Shown: piece by piece, positions 1 to 8,374 of the stretch
Position numbering within the stretch: the stretch's first letter is position 1
How the letters are laid out: the number at the start of each line of letters is the position of its first letter
Origin: Flammeovirgaceae bacterium
GTDB taxonomy: Bacteria; Bacteroidota; Bacteroidia; Cytophagales; Cyclobacteriaceae
Length of the DNA stretch: 64,000 nt
Reading direction: 5' to 3'
Assembly (NCBI GenBank): GCA_027487845.1
Contig: JAIYCV010000039.1
Span: 107,499-171,498, forward strand
Position numbers and translations under genes: made by a program
Notes under the pieces: model-generated
The model's database searches: none
What the model was told of the DNA's origin: nothing
What the model saw: the letters and a program-made list of their open reading frames with translations, nothing else

Positions 1-315
1 CATTAATGCTTCATTTAAGTAATACTCAGCGGCAGCTTCTACCTTTACAAGAATATTTCTTTCTTCCAACGCTGTCCTAACTTCGGCCAATTTTGAAAGA
101 ATGATGTCGGGAGTATTTGGAAATCGATCGGAGCTAATGTGGGGGGTGGTTATCAATTTTCGATACCCTAACTCGGCCAATTGGCTTATTACAGCAATTG
201 ATTCTTCGAGTGTTTTTACTCCATCGTCAATACCCGGAAGGAGGTGCGAATGAATATCAGTTGTGAGCGGATACTCTATCTTTTGTGACTGTTTTTTGGA
301 AAATAGTGATAGCAA
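1..315 (-). CDS. CpsB/YwqE-type tyrosine-protein phosphatase (PHP fold), 5' part only
   Basis: The reverse strand encodes about 105 residues and runs off the left edge of the window. The stretch TDIHSHLLPGIDDG, followed by a TTPH motif about 30 residues later, is the metal-binding start of the PHP-fold tyrosine phosphatases that act on capsule/exopolysaccharide kinases (CpsB, CapC, YwqE). No ATG lies before this motif in frame. The likeliest start is the TTG at 315, giving a protein that begins MLSLFSKK, but the start is uncertain. The frame is closed upstream by a TGA. It is divergent from hflX. The C-terminal half is outside the window, so substrate and operon context cannot be judged. Confidence 0.8.
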   Translation of the reverse strand, partial: MLSLFSKKQSQKIEYPLTTDIHSHLLPGIDDGVKTLEESIAVISQLAELGYRKLITTPHISSDRFPNTPDIILSKLAEVRTALEERNILVKVEAAAEYYLNEALM

Positions 316-441
316 TGAAAAAAGGGTTACATCTTTAAATACAAATCTATTTCAACCAACCTTCAAGCCCAAGGTAAAGTTCAACAAAGCAACAAAAATC
401 AGATTAACCCAACTTTAAGACTATATTAATCCTAAATATAG

Positions 442-449
442 TAGGTTTG
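442..449 (+). promoter_or_regulatory. Possible -7 box upstream of hflX
   Basis: TAGGTTTG matches the Bacteroidota -7 consensus TAnnTTTG and ends 11 nt before the hflX start codon. No TTG box lies at the expected 18-21 nt spacing (the nearest is TTTA about 24 nt away). The leader would be very short, so this is only a candidate. Confidence 0.35.
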
Positions 450-460
450 CTTTTCAAACA

Positions 461-1651
461 ATGATAAAAGACGAACGTAAGGCGGTCTTAGTTGCCCTCA
501 TTAATGGAAAAGATGAGCACGATGAGACCCAGGAACATTTGGATGAACTTGCTTTTTTAGCTGAAACTGCCGGAATTGCTACTTTAAAGCAGTTTACACA
601 GCGACTTTCCCACCCTGATGTTCGCACTTTTGTAGGCAAAGGGAAGCTGGAAGAGATAAAAACATTTGTTTTCCTCAAAGGCGTGTCGAGCGTAATTTTT
701 GACGATGATTTAAGCCCATCTCAGTTGCGAAACCTTGAAAAAGAGCTTAATCCGGAAAGCAGGGAGGATTTCAAAGTAAGAATCTACGACCGCAGCCTTT
801 TAATTCTTGATATTTTTGTTTTGCGGGCACAAACCGCTCAGGCCCGCACACAAGTGGAGCTAGCAATGAATCAGTATTTGCTTCCGCGCTTAACGCGCCT
901 ATGGACGCACTTGGAGCGCCAGCGAGGTGGAACTGGCACAAGGGGCGGGTCGGGTGAAAAAGAAATTGAAACCGACAGGCGTGTGATTAAAGCAGATATC
1001 AAAGCCCTAAAGGAAGAACTAGAAAAAATTGACAAACAGCGACAAACCCAGCGCAAATCCAGAACCAGCATTGTGAGAATTTCTTTTGTGGGTTACACCA
1101 ACGTAGGTAAATCTACCTTGATGAATTTACTTTCAAAAGCGAACGTAAAAGCAGAAAATAAGCTGTTTGCCACGGTGGATGCTACGGTTCGAAAAGTAGT
1201 AATTGGCGATATCCCTTTTTTGCTTTCGGATACCGTTGGGTTCATACGGAAACTGCCGCATCATTTGATCGAGTCATTTAAATCTACCCTGGATGAAGTG
1301 CGCGAAGCAGATTTACTATTGCACGTGGCCGATATTGCGCATCCTTTTCATAAAAACCATATTGACGTAGTTACAAAAACGCTTGGCGAAATTGGCGCAG
1401 GCAACATTCCGGTAGTGCTAATTCTTAATAAGATCGACTTGCTGGAAAAAACGGAGGAGCCAGTGGACTGGGAAGAACAAAAAGGGTATTATCGGTCGCT
1501 CGGTTTTGAACAAGTCATTTTCGTTTCCGCCTTCGAGAAAGAAAAAATACAAGAACTGAAAAAATTGGTGTACGATGAAGTGAAGAAAAAGCACTTAATG
1601 ATCTACCCAAATTATTTGGCACCTCAGTATGATTGGACAGAAGAGGTGTAG
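461..1651 (+). CDS. hflX: GTPase HflX
   Basis: 396-residue ribosome-associated GTPase of the Obg-HflX superfamily. In E. coli HflX splits stalled or heat-damaged 70S ribosomes by binding the 50S subunit (family knowledge). The N-terminal HflX domain (about residues 1-200) is followed by a basic, Gly/Arg-rich linker (GGTGTRGGSGEKEIE) and a coiled segment. The G domain follows: G1 GYTNVGKST near residue 210, G3 DTVGFI, G4 NKID, G5 VSA. Length and motif order are normal. It is convergent with the fucosidase gene, 19 bases apart, with no obvious hairpin terminator between them. Confidence 0.97.
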   Translation: MIKDERKAVLVALINGKDEHDETQEHLDELAFLAETAGIATLKQFTQRLSHPDVRTFVGKGKLEEIKTFVFLKGVSSVIFDDDLSPSQLRNLEKELNPESREDFKVRIYDRSLLILDIFVLRAQTAQARTQVELAMNQYLLPRLTRLWTHLERQRGGTGTRGGSGEKEIETDRRVIKADIKALKEELEKIDKQRQTQRKSRTSIVRISFVGYTNVGKSTLMNLLSKANVKAENKLFATVDATVRKVVIGDIPFLLSDTVGFIRKLPHHLIESFKSTLDEVREADLLLHVADIAHPFHKNHIDVVTKTLGEIGAGNIPVVLILNKIDLLEKTEEPVDWEEQKGYYRSLGFEQVIFVSAFEKEKIQELKKLVYDEVKKKHLMIYPNYLAPQYDWTEEV

Positions 1652-1670
1652 CGTCAAAATCCCCATGTCG

Positions 1671-3122
1671 TCAATAGATTTCTACGCATGAGATGATCGG
1701 GCAGGCTTTCGCGCTAGTGATACTGATTCGTATCTTGTTTGTTAGCACAGGTTCTATTTTCAAAATTCGTTTATAACCTATGGTTGTCGCTTCCGCAACC
1801 TTCTTCCAAACGCCCTCTTTTTCTATTTCAATATGAAATGATTTGATTCGTTGCCCTAACTGAATGTGTTCTTTTAGCAAAATGTATTTTACCGATTGTG
1901 GCTTTTCTAAATGCATTACTAAACTTGCTGTCGTGACACTGTCATCGGTAGTCCAATAGGTTTCTTTGTTTCCATCGGTTAGATTTTCAGGTGAATATTT
2001 TTTTGAATTGCCTCGATAAGAACTCGCCTCAACACGACTGTTTAACGCGAAATTTGTTTTAAACTCATGATCCAATAAGGTTCTAAAACCTCTCAGGGCT
2101 TTTACGTCCTGTTCGTGAAATAAACCCCGTTTATCTGGTGGCACGTTGAGTAGTAGCGTTGAGCCACGGCCCACTGAAGTAAGGTAGATTTCTACTAATT
2201 GCTCAGGTGCTTTAACCAATGAATCTTCCTTAGCATGATAGAACCAGCCGGGGCGGATAGATACATCGGTTTCAGCGGGAATCCAATGGGTGCCATTTTC
2301 GCTCCCCGTGTTTAGCAGGCCATTGATATCGGATTGGCCAGCAAAAAGTGTATCGGGTGTTATCGTGTTCCAGTTGGTTTCCCCTGCTCTTCCATTTTCA
2401 TTTCCCACCCACCGCACACCAGGGCCGGCATCACTAAAGAAAATTATATTCGGCTCTATTTCACGAACTATATTAAGCGTGGTCGGCCAATCATAATAAG
2501 AAGCTCCATTGATTTTTCTTTTCTCGTTAGCTCCACCATAATACCCGTCTCCACCATTGGCTCCATCAAACCACATCTCGAAAACTGGTCCGTACGCGTT
2601 GAATAGCTCCTTAAGTTGATTGCGATAATATTCAACATAAGAATCAGAACCATAGTCGCTGCGATTTCGATCCCATGGGGAAAGATAGATACCAAATTTC
2701 ATCCCCTGTTTTTTGCAGGCATCTGAAAACTCTTTTACAATATCTGCCTTTCCATTTTGTAAAGGGCTGTTTTTAACGGAATGATCTGTATATCTACTTG
2801 GCCACAAACAAAAGCCATCGTGGTGCTTGGTGGTGAGAATGGCACCTTTAAAGCCTGCTTCTTTAAGTGTAGATATCCATTGATTTATGTTGAGTTGAGT
2901 CGGATTGAATATACTGGGTTTCTCATCTCCAAATCCCCATTCTTTATCGGTAAATGTATTGGTTGTGAAATGAACAAACGCATTCATCTCCATTTCGTGC
3001 CAAGCCATTTGAGCCGAACTTGGCACTGGCAATAGTGGCTTTGGAGGGGCTATTTCTTTGGATTTGCATGAAGCCAAAAAGACAAAAACGATAAGAGAAT
3101 AGATTTTAGAAGTTACGTTCAT
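1671..3122 (-). CDS. Alpha-L-fucosidase, GH29 family, lipoprotein
   Basis: About 483 residues. The N-terminus has a lipoprotein signal (hydrophobic run then LASC), so the enzyme is probably anchored to a membrane facing the periplasm or outside. GH29 features are clear: NAFVHFTTNTF near the start, the LTTKHHDGFCLWPS segment, and EMWFDGANGG, whose Asp is the expected nucleophile. The last ~130 residues resemble an F5/8-type C (discoidin) carbohydrate-binding domain. I chose the ATG at 3122; a TTG three codons upstream (3131) would also read in frame but adds nothing to the signal peptide. It is divergent from the GH32 gene, suggesting a small glycan-use locus, although no SusC/SusD pair is visible. 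Confidence 0.93.
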   Translation of the reverse strand: MNVTSKIYSLIVFVFLASCKSKEIAPPKPLLPVPSSAQMAWHEMEMNAFVHFTTNTFTDKEWGFGDEKPSIFNPTQLNINQWISTLKEAGFKGAILTTKHHDGFCLWPSRYTDHSVKNSPLQNGKADIVKEFSDACKKQGMKFGIYLSPWDRNRSDYGSDSYVEYYRNQLKELFNAYGPVFEMWFDGANGGDGYYGGANEKRKINGASYYDWPTTLNIVREIEPNIIFFSDAGPGVRWVGNENGRAGETNWNTITPDTLFAGQSDINGLLNTGSENGTHWIPAETDVSIRPGWFYHAKEDSLVKAPEQLVEIYLTSVGRGSTLLLNVPPDKRGLFHEQDVKALRGFRTLLDHEFKTNFALNSRVEASSYRGNSKKYSPENLTDGNKETYWTTDDSVTTASLVMHLEKPQSVKYILLKEHIQLGQRIKSFHIEIEKEGVWKKVAEATTIGYKRILKIEPVLTNKIRISITSAKACPIISCVEIY

Positions 3123-3336
3123 GTTCTTCAAAATTAGTAAAGTAATGGTGAAAAAATCCCTTTGATCTTAACTCCTTGAAATTTAAATATTTTCTAATTA
3201 AATCCAATGGTTGCGGGTGCATTTCAAAATGTCGAAGCTTTCGATTACTTTGCATGTGTCCGCTCCACCTCATTGAAAATCAAGACCCCATAAAATCTTA
3301 TAGAAGCCTCGACAAAATCTACTTTTTTTTATAATT

Positions 3337-4884
3337 ATGAAAAATCCCCGCCAACTAATTGCATTTTTTTTTCTACTTGTAGGGTGCGCCTTTGAAAAGA
3401 AAATGAATCAAAAGAAAGAATACTATTCCGAAAAATTTAGACCCCAGTTTCATTTTACGCCTGAACGGAACTGGATGAATGATCCTAATGGAATGGTTTT
3501 TTTGGACGGTGAGTATCACCTTTTCTACCAACATTACCCCGATGGAAATGTGTGGGGGCCTATGCATTGGGGCCACGCAGTAAGCACTGATCTAGTAACT
3601 TGGAAGCACTTGCCGATAGCTCTTTATCCCGACCGTCTTGGAATGATTTTTTCTGGTAGTGCCGTGATAGATGTCAATAACACTTCAGGTTTTGGTTCGT
3701 CCGAAAAACCAGCGATGGTGGCCATATTTACACAACATTTAATGGAAGGAGAGAAGGCGGGCAAGCATGATTTTCAAACACAGGGCGTTGCTTTTAGCTT
3801 AGATAGAGGACGAACTTGGAAAATGTATGACAGCAACCCCGTTATTAAAAACCCTGGGAAGCATGATTTCCGTGACCCAAAAGTTTTTTGGCACGAACCA
3901 ACCAAGCAATGGAAGATGATCTTGGCGGTGAAAGATCATGTAGAGTTATATGGTTCCCCAGATCTTAAAAACTGGAATTCCCTGAGCAGCTTCGGTGTTG
4001 ATATTGGCGCTCATGGTGGCGTTTGGGAATGCCCAGATCTATTCGAGATGAACGTAAAAGGCAGCGAGCAGAAGAAATGGGTAATGCTTGTAAGCATAAA
4101 CCCGGGAGCGCCCAATGGAGGATCGGGTACTCAATATTTTATAGGACAATTTGACGGTCAACAGTTCCTTCCAGAGAATAAAGACAATTTGTGGATTGAC
4201 TATGGGAAAGACAATTATGCTGGCGTTACATGGAGTAATGTGAATGATGGTCGCAGATTGTTTTTAGGATGGATGAGTAATTGGCAGTACGCTACCGTTG
4301 TTCCTACTACTGTTTGGCGCAGTGCAATGACCGTGTCAAGAGAATTGAAATTGGAGGAGACTGGAGCAGGGCTTCGCGTTACTTCTTATCCAGTCAAAGA
4401 GTTAAAAGCACTTAGAAATGATTCAACAACAACCTCTAATTTTTTAAAAAACGAATTGAGTAGTAGTGAGGAAATTAATTTGGAAGGTCAGGCTCACGAA
4501 ATTGAATTAACAATCCTTAAGTCAAAAAATGAGTCCACGTTTGAAATCCAGTTTACTAACGGCAAACAGGAATTTATCGGTATTGGTGTTGATTCTCTCA
4601 ATCGTCTTTACATCGATAGAACTAAATCAGGTGGCGAATTTTCAAAAGACTTTGCAGGAAAGCATTATGGTAAACTTAATTCAACAAGCGACATAATTAA
4701 GTTGCGATTATTACTTGATGCGTCTTCCATCGAAGTTTTTGCTGATGATGGAGCGGTGATGACCGAGCTCTTTTTCCCAACCGAACAGTTTAATAAAGTG
4801 CTGGTTAAATCAAACAAAGGGGTTTCTATTCCTGAGTTAAAAATCTATACATTAAATTCAATTTGGAAAAAGGAAGATAATTAG
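3337..4884 (+). CDS. GH32 beta-fructosidase (levanase/exo-inulinase type), lipoprotein
   Basis: 515-residue glycoside hydrolase of family 32, predicted to release fructose from levan, inulin or sucrose. The signal peptide ends in a lipobox (LLVGC). The catalytic nucleophile lies in NWMNDPNG (about residue 50), the transition-state motif is FRDP, and the acid/base glutamate is in WECPDLF. The C-terminal ~150 residues form the usual GH32 beta-sandwich (IEVFADDGAVMTELFFP). Family knowledge says these motifs cover both endo- and exo-acting enzymes, so the exact substrate is open. No transporter or fructokinase is next to it. Confidence 0.95.
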   Translation: MKNPRQLIAFFFLLVGCAFEKKMNQKKEYYSEKFRPQFHFTPERNWMNDPNGMVFLDGEYHLFYQHYPDGNVWGPMHWGHAVSTDLVTWKHLPIALYPDRLGMIFSGSAVIDVNNTSGFGSSEKPAMVAIFTQHLMEGEKAGKHDFQTQGVAFSLDRGRTWKMYDSNPVIKNPGKHDFRDPKVFWHEPTKQWKMILAVKDHVELYGSPDLKNWNSLSSFGVDIGAHGGVWECPDLFEMNVKGSEQKKWVMLVSINPGAPNGGSGTQYFIGQFDGQQFLPENKDNLWIDYGKDNYAGVTWSNVNDGRRLFLGWMSNWQYATVVPTTVWRSAMTVSRELKLEETGAGLRVTSYPVKELKALRNDSTTTSNFLKNELSSSEEINLEGQAHEIELTILKSKNESTFEIQFTNGKQEFIGIGVDSLNRLYIDRTKSGGEFSKDFAGKHYGKLNSTSDIIKLRLLLDASSIEVFADDGAVMTELFFPTEQFNKVLVKSNKGVSIPELKIYTLNSIWKKEDN

Positions 4885-4932
4885 CGGGCTACCTTGCCAT
4901 CGACAATCCTTGAGTTCATTATTTTTCATAGG

Positions 4933-6291
4933 CTACAGCTTATCAACCAGTACTTTTAGATCTAACTTTTCCCAGTTCTTATCAATATCAGGATCACCCA
5001 TTACCCTGTCCATTATTTGCTTTTGCCTTTGCCCGATGGTGTAGGCTTCTGAATACCGCATATCATCCTGAAAAGTTACCATGGTGTAAAGCGGTATCCA
5101 CTTGTCTGGGAATAAGGAATGTATTTTGGCCTCTATTTTCTTTCGCAGAAGGAACTTTTCATCAGCTACTAAATCCCGCATCTCAATAAAATTATCCAAT
5201 GCCAGTTGTGCGATGGCATCCGCATCGGGTTTGCGCGTATTTTGAAAGGCGGTTAAAACTTTTGTCCAATCATCCTGATATTGATCGAGCAGTTCGTTCA
5301 GTATTCTGCCATCTTCAAAACCCGCATTCATACCTTGACCATAAAATGGAACAATGGCATGTGCCGCATCGCCCATTACTAAGGTATTATTTTTTACCCA
5401 TGGAAAACATTTCGTAGTAACAAGTGACGCAGCAGGGTTTTTGTAGAAGTCAATCAAATACTCCGGCATTAGCGCTGTTACGTCCGGGAACGTCTCCTCA
5501 AAAAACGTTTTGACTTTTGTCTGCGTGTCAAGTGAGGCGAAAGACAACTCACCTTCGAAAGGAAAAAATAAGGTACATGTGAAGCTGCCATCAGGATTGG
5601 GCAAAGCGATCATCATAAAACTTTCACGTGGCCAAATATGCAGCGAGTTTTTGTCGAGTTTAAATTCGCCCGTATCCGAAGCTGGAATGTGCAACTCCTT
5701 GTAACCATGCTTTATGTATTCTTGCGAATAATCGAACCGATCCGAAACTTGCATGGCCTGTCGAATGGCGGAGAAAGCACCATCGCTCCCAATAACAATT
5801 TCAGATTTCAGATGTATGATTTCAAGTTGGTTATTGCTTGTCTGACTGTTTTTAGTAGATCGTTGGAAGGTCAATTCTGTATTTACGAAATCGACAGATA
5901 AGCAGCGATGTTCAAAGAAAAATTCTACCCCCAATCGTTCGGCTTCGTTCATCAAAACAATATTCAAATCACTTCTTGATATGGAGTTGATAAATTGCCC
6001 ATTGACCCCGTAGGGTTGATAAGTAAGTTTCCCCTCGCGGCTGTGCATAGTTCGCCCATGCATGGGTATGGCCACCTTTTTAAGTTCTTCTGCCAAACCT
6101 ACTTCATTAAGTGCGCGTATGCCTCTATTGCTCAACGCTAAGTTAATGGAGCGACCACCTACATAGCCCTTTTCGCGCATATCCGGTCTTCGTTCAAAAA
6201 CAGATACTTGGTAACCTCTTTTTTTTAGGTAGATGGAAAGCAGAGAGCCTACAAGGCCTGCGCCTATGATGGATATGGATTTTTTTTGCAT
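4933..6291 (-). CDS. kmo: Kynurenine 3-monooxygenase
   Basis: 452-residue FAD monooxygenase that hydroxylates L-kynurenine to 3-hydroxykynurenine using NADPH. The N-terminus has the dinucleotide fold SIIGAGLVGSLLSIYL, then FERRPD and GRSINLALSNRGI typical of KMO. The second FAD motif GDAAHAIVPFYGQGMNAGFED is intact near residue 300. Length is normal. The substrate follows from clear neighbours: kynU and the 3-hydroxyanthranilate dioxygenase lie upstream on the same strand. The three genes were probably one operon, now separated by the REP/RAYT insertion at 6304-7113. A REP palindrome ends up only 13 nt upstream of this start codon. Confidence 0.95.
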   Translation of the reverse strand: MQKKSISIIGAGLVGSLLSIYLKKRGYQVSVFERRPDMREKGYVGGRSINLALSNRGIRALNEVGLAEELKKVAIPMHGRTMHSREGKLTYQPYGVNGQFINSISRSDLNIVLMNEAERLGVEFFFEHRCLSVDFVNTELTFQRSTKNSQTSNNQLEIIHLKSEIVIGSDGAFSAIRQAMQVSDRFDYSQEYIKHGYKELHIPASDTGEFKLDKNSLHIWPRESFMMIALPNPDGSFTCTLFFPFEGELSFASLDTQTKVKTFFEETFPDVTALMPEYLIDFYKNPAASLVTTKCFPWVKNNTLVMGDAAHAIVPFYGQGMNAGFEDGRILNELLDQYQDDWTKVLTAFQNTRKPDADAIAQLALDNFIEMRDLVADEKFLLRKKIEAKIHSLFPDKWIPLYTMVTFQDDMRYSEAYTIGQRQKQIMDRVMGDPDIDKNWEKLDLKVLVDKL

Positions 6292-6303
6292 CGTTTTTAC
6301 TTT

Positions 6304-6340
6304 AGAGGCGTCAGACCGCTTCGAGCGGTCTGACGCCTCT
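6304..6340. repeat. REP palindrome 1
   Basis: Perfect inverted repeat with 17-nt arms (agaggcgtcagaccgct and its complement) and a tcg loop. The same GC-rich core recurs at 6442-6474 and 7081-7113 around a RAYT transposase gene, in otherwise AT-rich intergenic DNA. This is the expected layout of a REP element used by its RAYT. Confidence 0.85.
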
Positions 6341-6441
6341 ATTCCTTTAAATTATTTTTTTCTAAATCAACGTTCTCTGTCTCGATCATAGATATGGTAA
6401 AAGTTATCTGGATAAAACCTCATAACCAAGTTGCTTAAATT
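6341..6441 (-). pseudogene. Internally deleted remnant of the RAYT transposase gene
   Basis: About 100 bases between two REP palindromes match both ends of the full RAYT gene at 6489-7061. Bases 6383-6441 are nearly identical to 7021-7080, covering the upstream region and the first ~13 codons (reads MRFYPDNFYHIYDR). Bases 6341-6380 match, with several substitutions, the 3' end and stop region of the intact gene (around 6480-6515). The roughly 500-base middle is missing. The remaining frame encodes only about 18 residues before a TGA. With its palindromes it forms a short non-autonomous element (6304-6474). Confidence 0.8.
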
Positions 6442-6474
6442 AGGCGTCTGACCGCTTCAAGCGGTCAGACGCCT
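6442..6474. repeat. REP palindrome 2, core inverted relative to 1 and 3
   Basis: Palindrome with 16-nt arms around a single central C. Its arms read gtctgac...gtcagac, whereas copies 1 and 3 read gtcagac...gtctgac. It lies 14 nt past the stop codon of the intact RAYT gene and also closes the deleted mini-copy. Confidence 0.85.
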
Positions 6475-6488
6475 TGCCTTAACTCCCT

Positions 6489-7061
6489 TTAAATTATTTT
6501 TTGTAAGTAAACGTCCTCAATCAATGAATTGGATTCTTTATAGAACTGATGGGGATTATTTTCCAATCCAATAAGTTCTCTTGCCAAAGAAAGACTACAA
6601 ATCCTATCGTTGTTGTTAAAGTAGTTTTTAAACGAGGAATATTCCCACTCTTCTAATTTAGTTACAAGTTTAGCCTTTAATGGATTTTGATGTATGTAGT
6701 GAAAGCACGTATTAATCGAATTTTCAATAATTTTTGCCTTGCATTTTTGTTGAAAAAGCGAGCCAGTTCTATTTTCTTGTTTATTGATGGCTTGTGTGTA
6801 TGAACTTTGTAGCGTTCCTAACTTTCGAGTAAGAACTTGCTGATTTTGAATTTCATTTAGTCCTATACTTTTTGCGTTCACATAAATAAGTAGATGAAAA
6901 TGGTTTGGCATGAGGCAATACGCGATGATTTCACAAGTAGGCTTTATTTCAGACACAATCTTGCTGACGAAAAACTCATAATTCCGTTGTTGGAAGAATA
7001 TCTGCTGTTGGTTTATTCCTCGATTATAGATATGGTAAAAGTTATCTGGATAAAATCTCAT
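6489..7061 (-). CDS. REP-associated tyrosine transposase (RAYT, Y1/HUH family)
   Basis: 190 residues from the ATG at 7061; an in-frame TTG at 7067 is an alternative. It belongs to the Y1 transposases that nick single-stranded REP hairpins. The HUH motif is in MPNHFHLLIY (His54, His56), and the likely nucleophile is Tyr88 in SSYTQAINK, followed by the GSLFQQK segment that RAYTs share. It is bounded by REP palindromes at 6442-6474 and 7081-7113, which supports the RAYT call over ordinary IS200. It lies on the same strand as kynU and kmo, so it could be co-transcribed with them. It appears intact. Confidence 0.92.
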   Translation of the reverse strand: MRFYPDNFYHIYNRGINQQQIFFQQRNYEFFVSKIVSEIKPTCEIIAYCLMPNHFHLLIYVNAKSIGLNEIQNQQVLTRKLGTLQSSYTQAINKQENRTGSLFQQKCKAKIIENSINTCFHYIHQNPLKAKLVTKLEEWEYSSFKNYFNNNDRICSLSLARELIGLENNPHQFYKESNSLIEDVYLQKII

Positions 7062-7078
7062 AACCAAGTTGCTTAAAT

Positions 7079-8374
7079 TTAGGCGTCAGACCGCTTCAAG
7101 CGGTCTGACGCCTTTAACGCCCTGCTAAAAATCTCGGCAAATCGAAACACATCTTCAAACGTATTGTAAAGTGGCACTGGCGCAACGCGAATTACATCGG
7201 GCTCTCTCCAATCGGCTATCACTCCACTTTTAACCAATAAATCAAAAACTTTTCTTCCATTCTTTTTCATCATGATAGAAAGTTGGCACCCTCGCTCGGC
7301 AACATTTTTTGGGGTGATGATAGTGAAGTGATCTTCTAAGTTCTCGTTCAGTAAGAACAATAAGTATTCTGTTAGCAGCTCACTTTTTTGGCGCAGTGCC
7401 TTCATGCCAGCATTTTGAAAAAGTTGCAGCGAAGCTAACTGCGAAGCACCAGACAACACGGGGAAGTTGGATAGTTGCCAACCATCGGCACCGGCCATCG
7501 GTTTAAACCCTTTTTTCATTTGGAAGCGCTCTTTAGCGTTATGCCCCCACCAGCCTGCTAATCGCGGCAGCTCAAAATTAGTGGCGTGTTTCTCGTGGAT
7601 GAATGCGCCCGCAATGCTGCCTGGGCCCGAGTTCAAATATTTATAACCACACCAAACGGCAAAGTCTACCTGATGTTTATTAAGTTGTAGCGGCACATTG
7701 CCAATGGCGTGCGCTAGGTCGAAACCGACATAAGCTCCCACCGAGTGACCTGCTTCTGTGATTCTTTTTAAATCGAAAAATTGCCCAGAATAATATTGAA
7801 CCCCACCAAAAACTACCAGCGCAATTTGGTCGCCATGTGTTTTTATTTCGTTTACAATATCTTCTGTGCGTAAAGTAAATTCTCCTGCTCGTGCTTTTAT
7901 TTCAACGATTGCTTTTTCAGGTTTGATTCCGTGCAATTTTACTTGCGACTCGAAAGCATATTGATCGGAAGAAAAAGCACCTGCTTCCGTTATGATTTTA
8001 AAACGCGTTGCTGTTGGCCGATAAAACGTGGTCAACATTAAATGAAGATTCACAGTGAGTTGGTTCATCGCTACTACCTCCATCGGCTTTGCCCCAACAA
8101 TTTTCGCAAGTGTCTTCTTGCTGAATGTGTGATAATCCAGCCAGGGCCGTTTCGCATGGAAATGTCCTTCAACGCCTAGATCGGCCCACGCCTGGAGTTC
8201 TTCTTCCACATATTTTGCCGCTAGCTTTGGCTGCAGGCCAAGAGAGTTTCCTGTCAAGTAAATTGCGGTTTTACCGTTTACTTTTGGTAAATAAAATTGT
8301 GAGCGAAATGTTTTAAGCGGATCGTTTTTATCGAGGGATTTCGCGAATGTGAGGGAGTTTTTGAATTTGATCAT
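7079..8374 (-). CDS. kynU: Kynureninase
   Basis: 431-residue PLP enzyme that cleaves 3-hydroxykynurenine (or kynurenine) to 3-hydroxyanthranilate and alanine. The Schiff-base lysine is in WCGYKYLNSGPG, preceded by GFDLAHAIGN, whose Asp contacts the cofactor. Length is normal for the family. Its ATG overlaps the stop codon of the dioxygenase gene by four bases (ATGA), so the two are translationally coupled. The natural C-terminus seems to have been replaced: the final ten residues, ASDRLKRSDA, and the stop are encoded by REP palindrome 3. The catalytic core is not affected. Confidence 0.96.
   Translation of the reverse strand: MIKFKNSLTFAKSLDKNDPLKTFRSQFYLPKVNGKTAIYLTGNSLGLQPKLAAKYVEEELQAWADLGVEGHFHAKRPWLDYHTFSKKTLAKIVGAKPMEVVAMNQLTVNLHLMLTTFYRPTATRFKIITEAGAFSSDQYAFESQVKLHGIKPEKAIVEIKARAGEFTLRTEDIVNEIKTHGDQIALVVFGGVQYYSGQFFDLKRITEAGHSVGAYVGFDLAHAIGNVPLQLNKHQVDFAVWCGYKYLNSGPGSIAGAFIHEKHATNFELPRLAGWWGHNAKERFQMKKGFKPMAGADGWQLSNFPVLSGASQLASLQLFQNAGMKALRQKSELLTEYLLFLLNENLEDHFTIITPKNVAERGCQLSIMMKKNGRKVFDLLVKSGVIADWREPDVIRVAPVPLYNTFEDVFRFAEIFSRALKASDRLKRSDA
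7081..7113. repeat. REP palindrome 3, overlapping the 3' end of kynU
   Basis: Palindrome with 16-nt arms (aggcgtcagaccgctt and its complement) around one central base. It begins 19 nt upstream of the RAYT start codon. Read on the reverse strand it supplies the last codons of kynU, and the stop TAA uses the base pair edge of the repeat. Confidence 0.88.
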
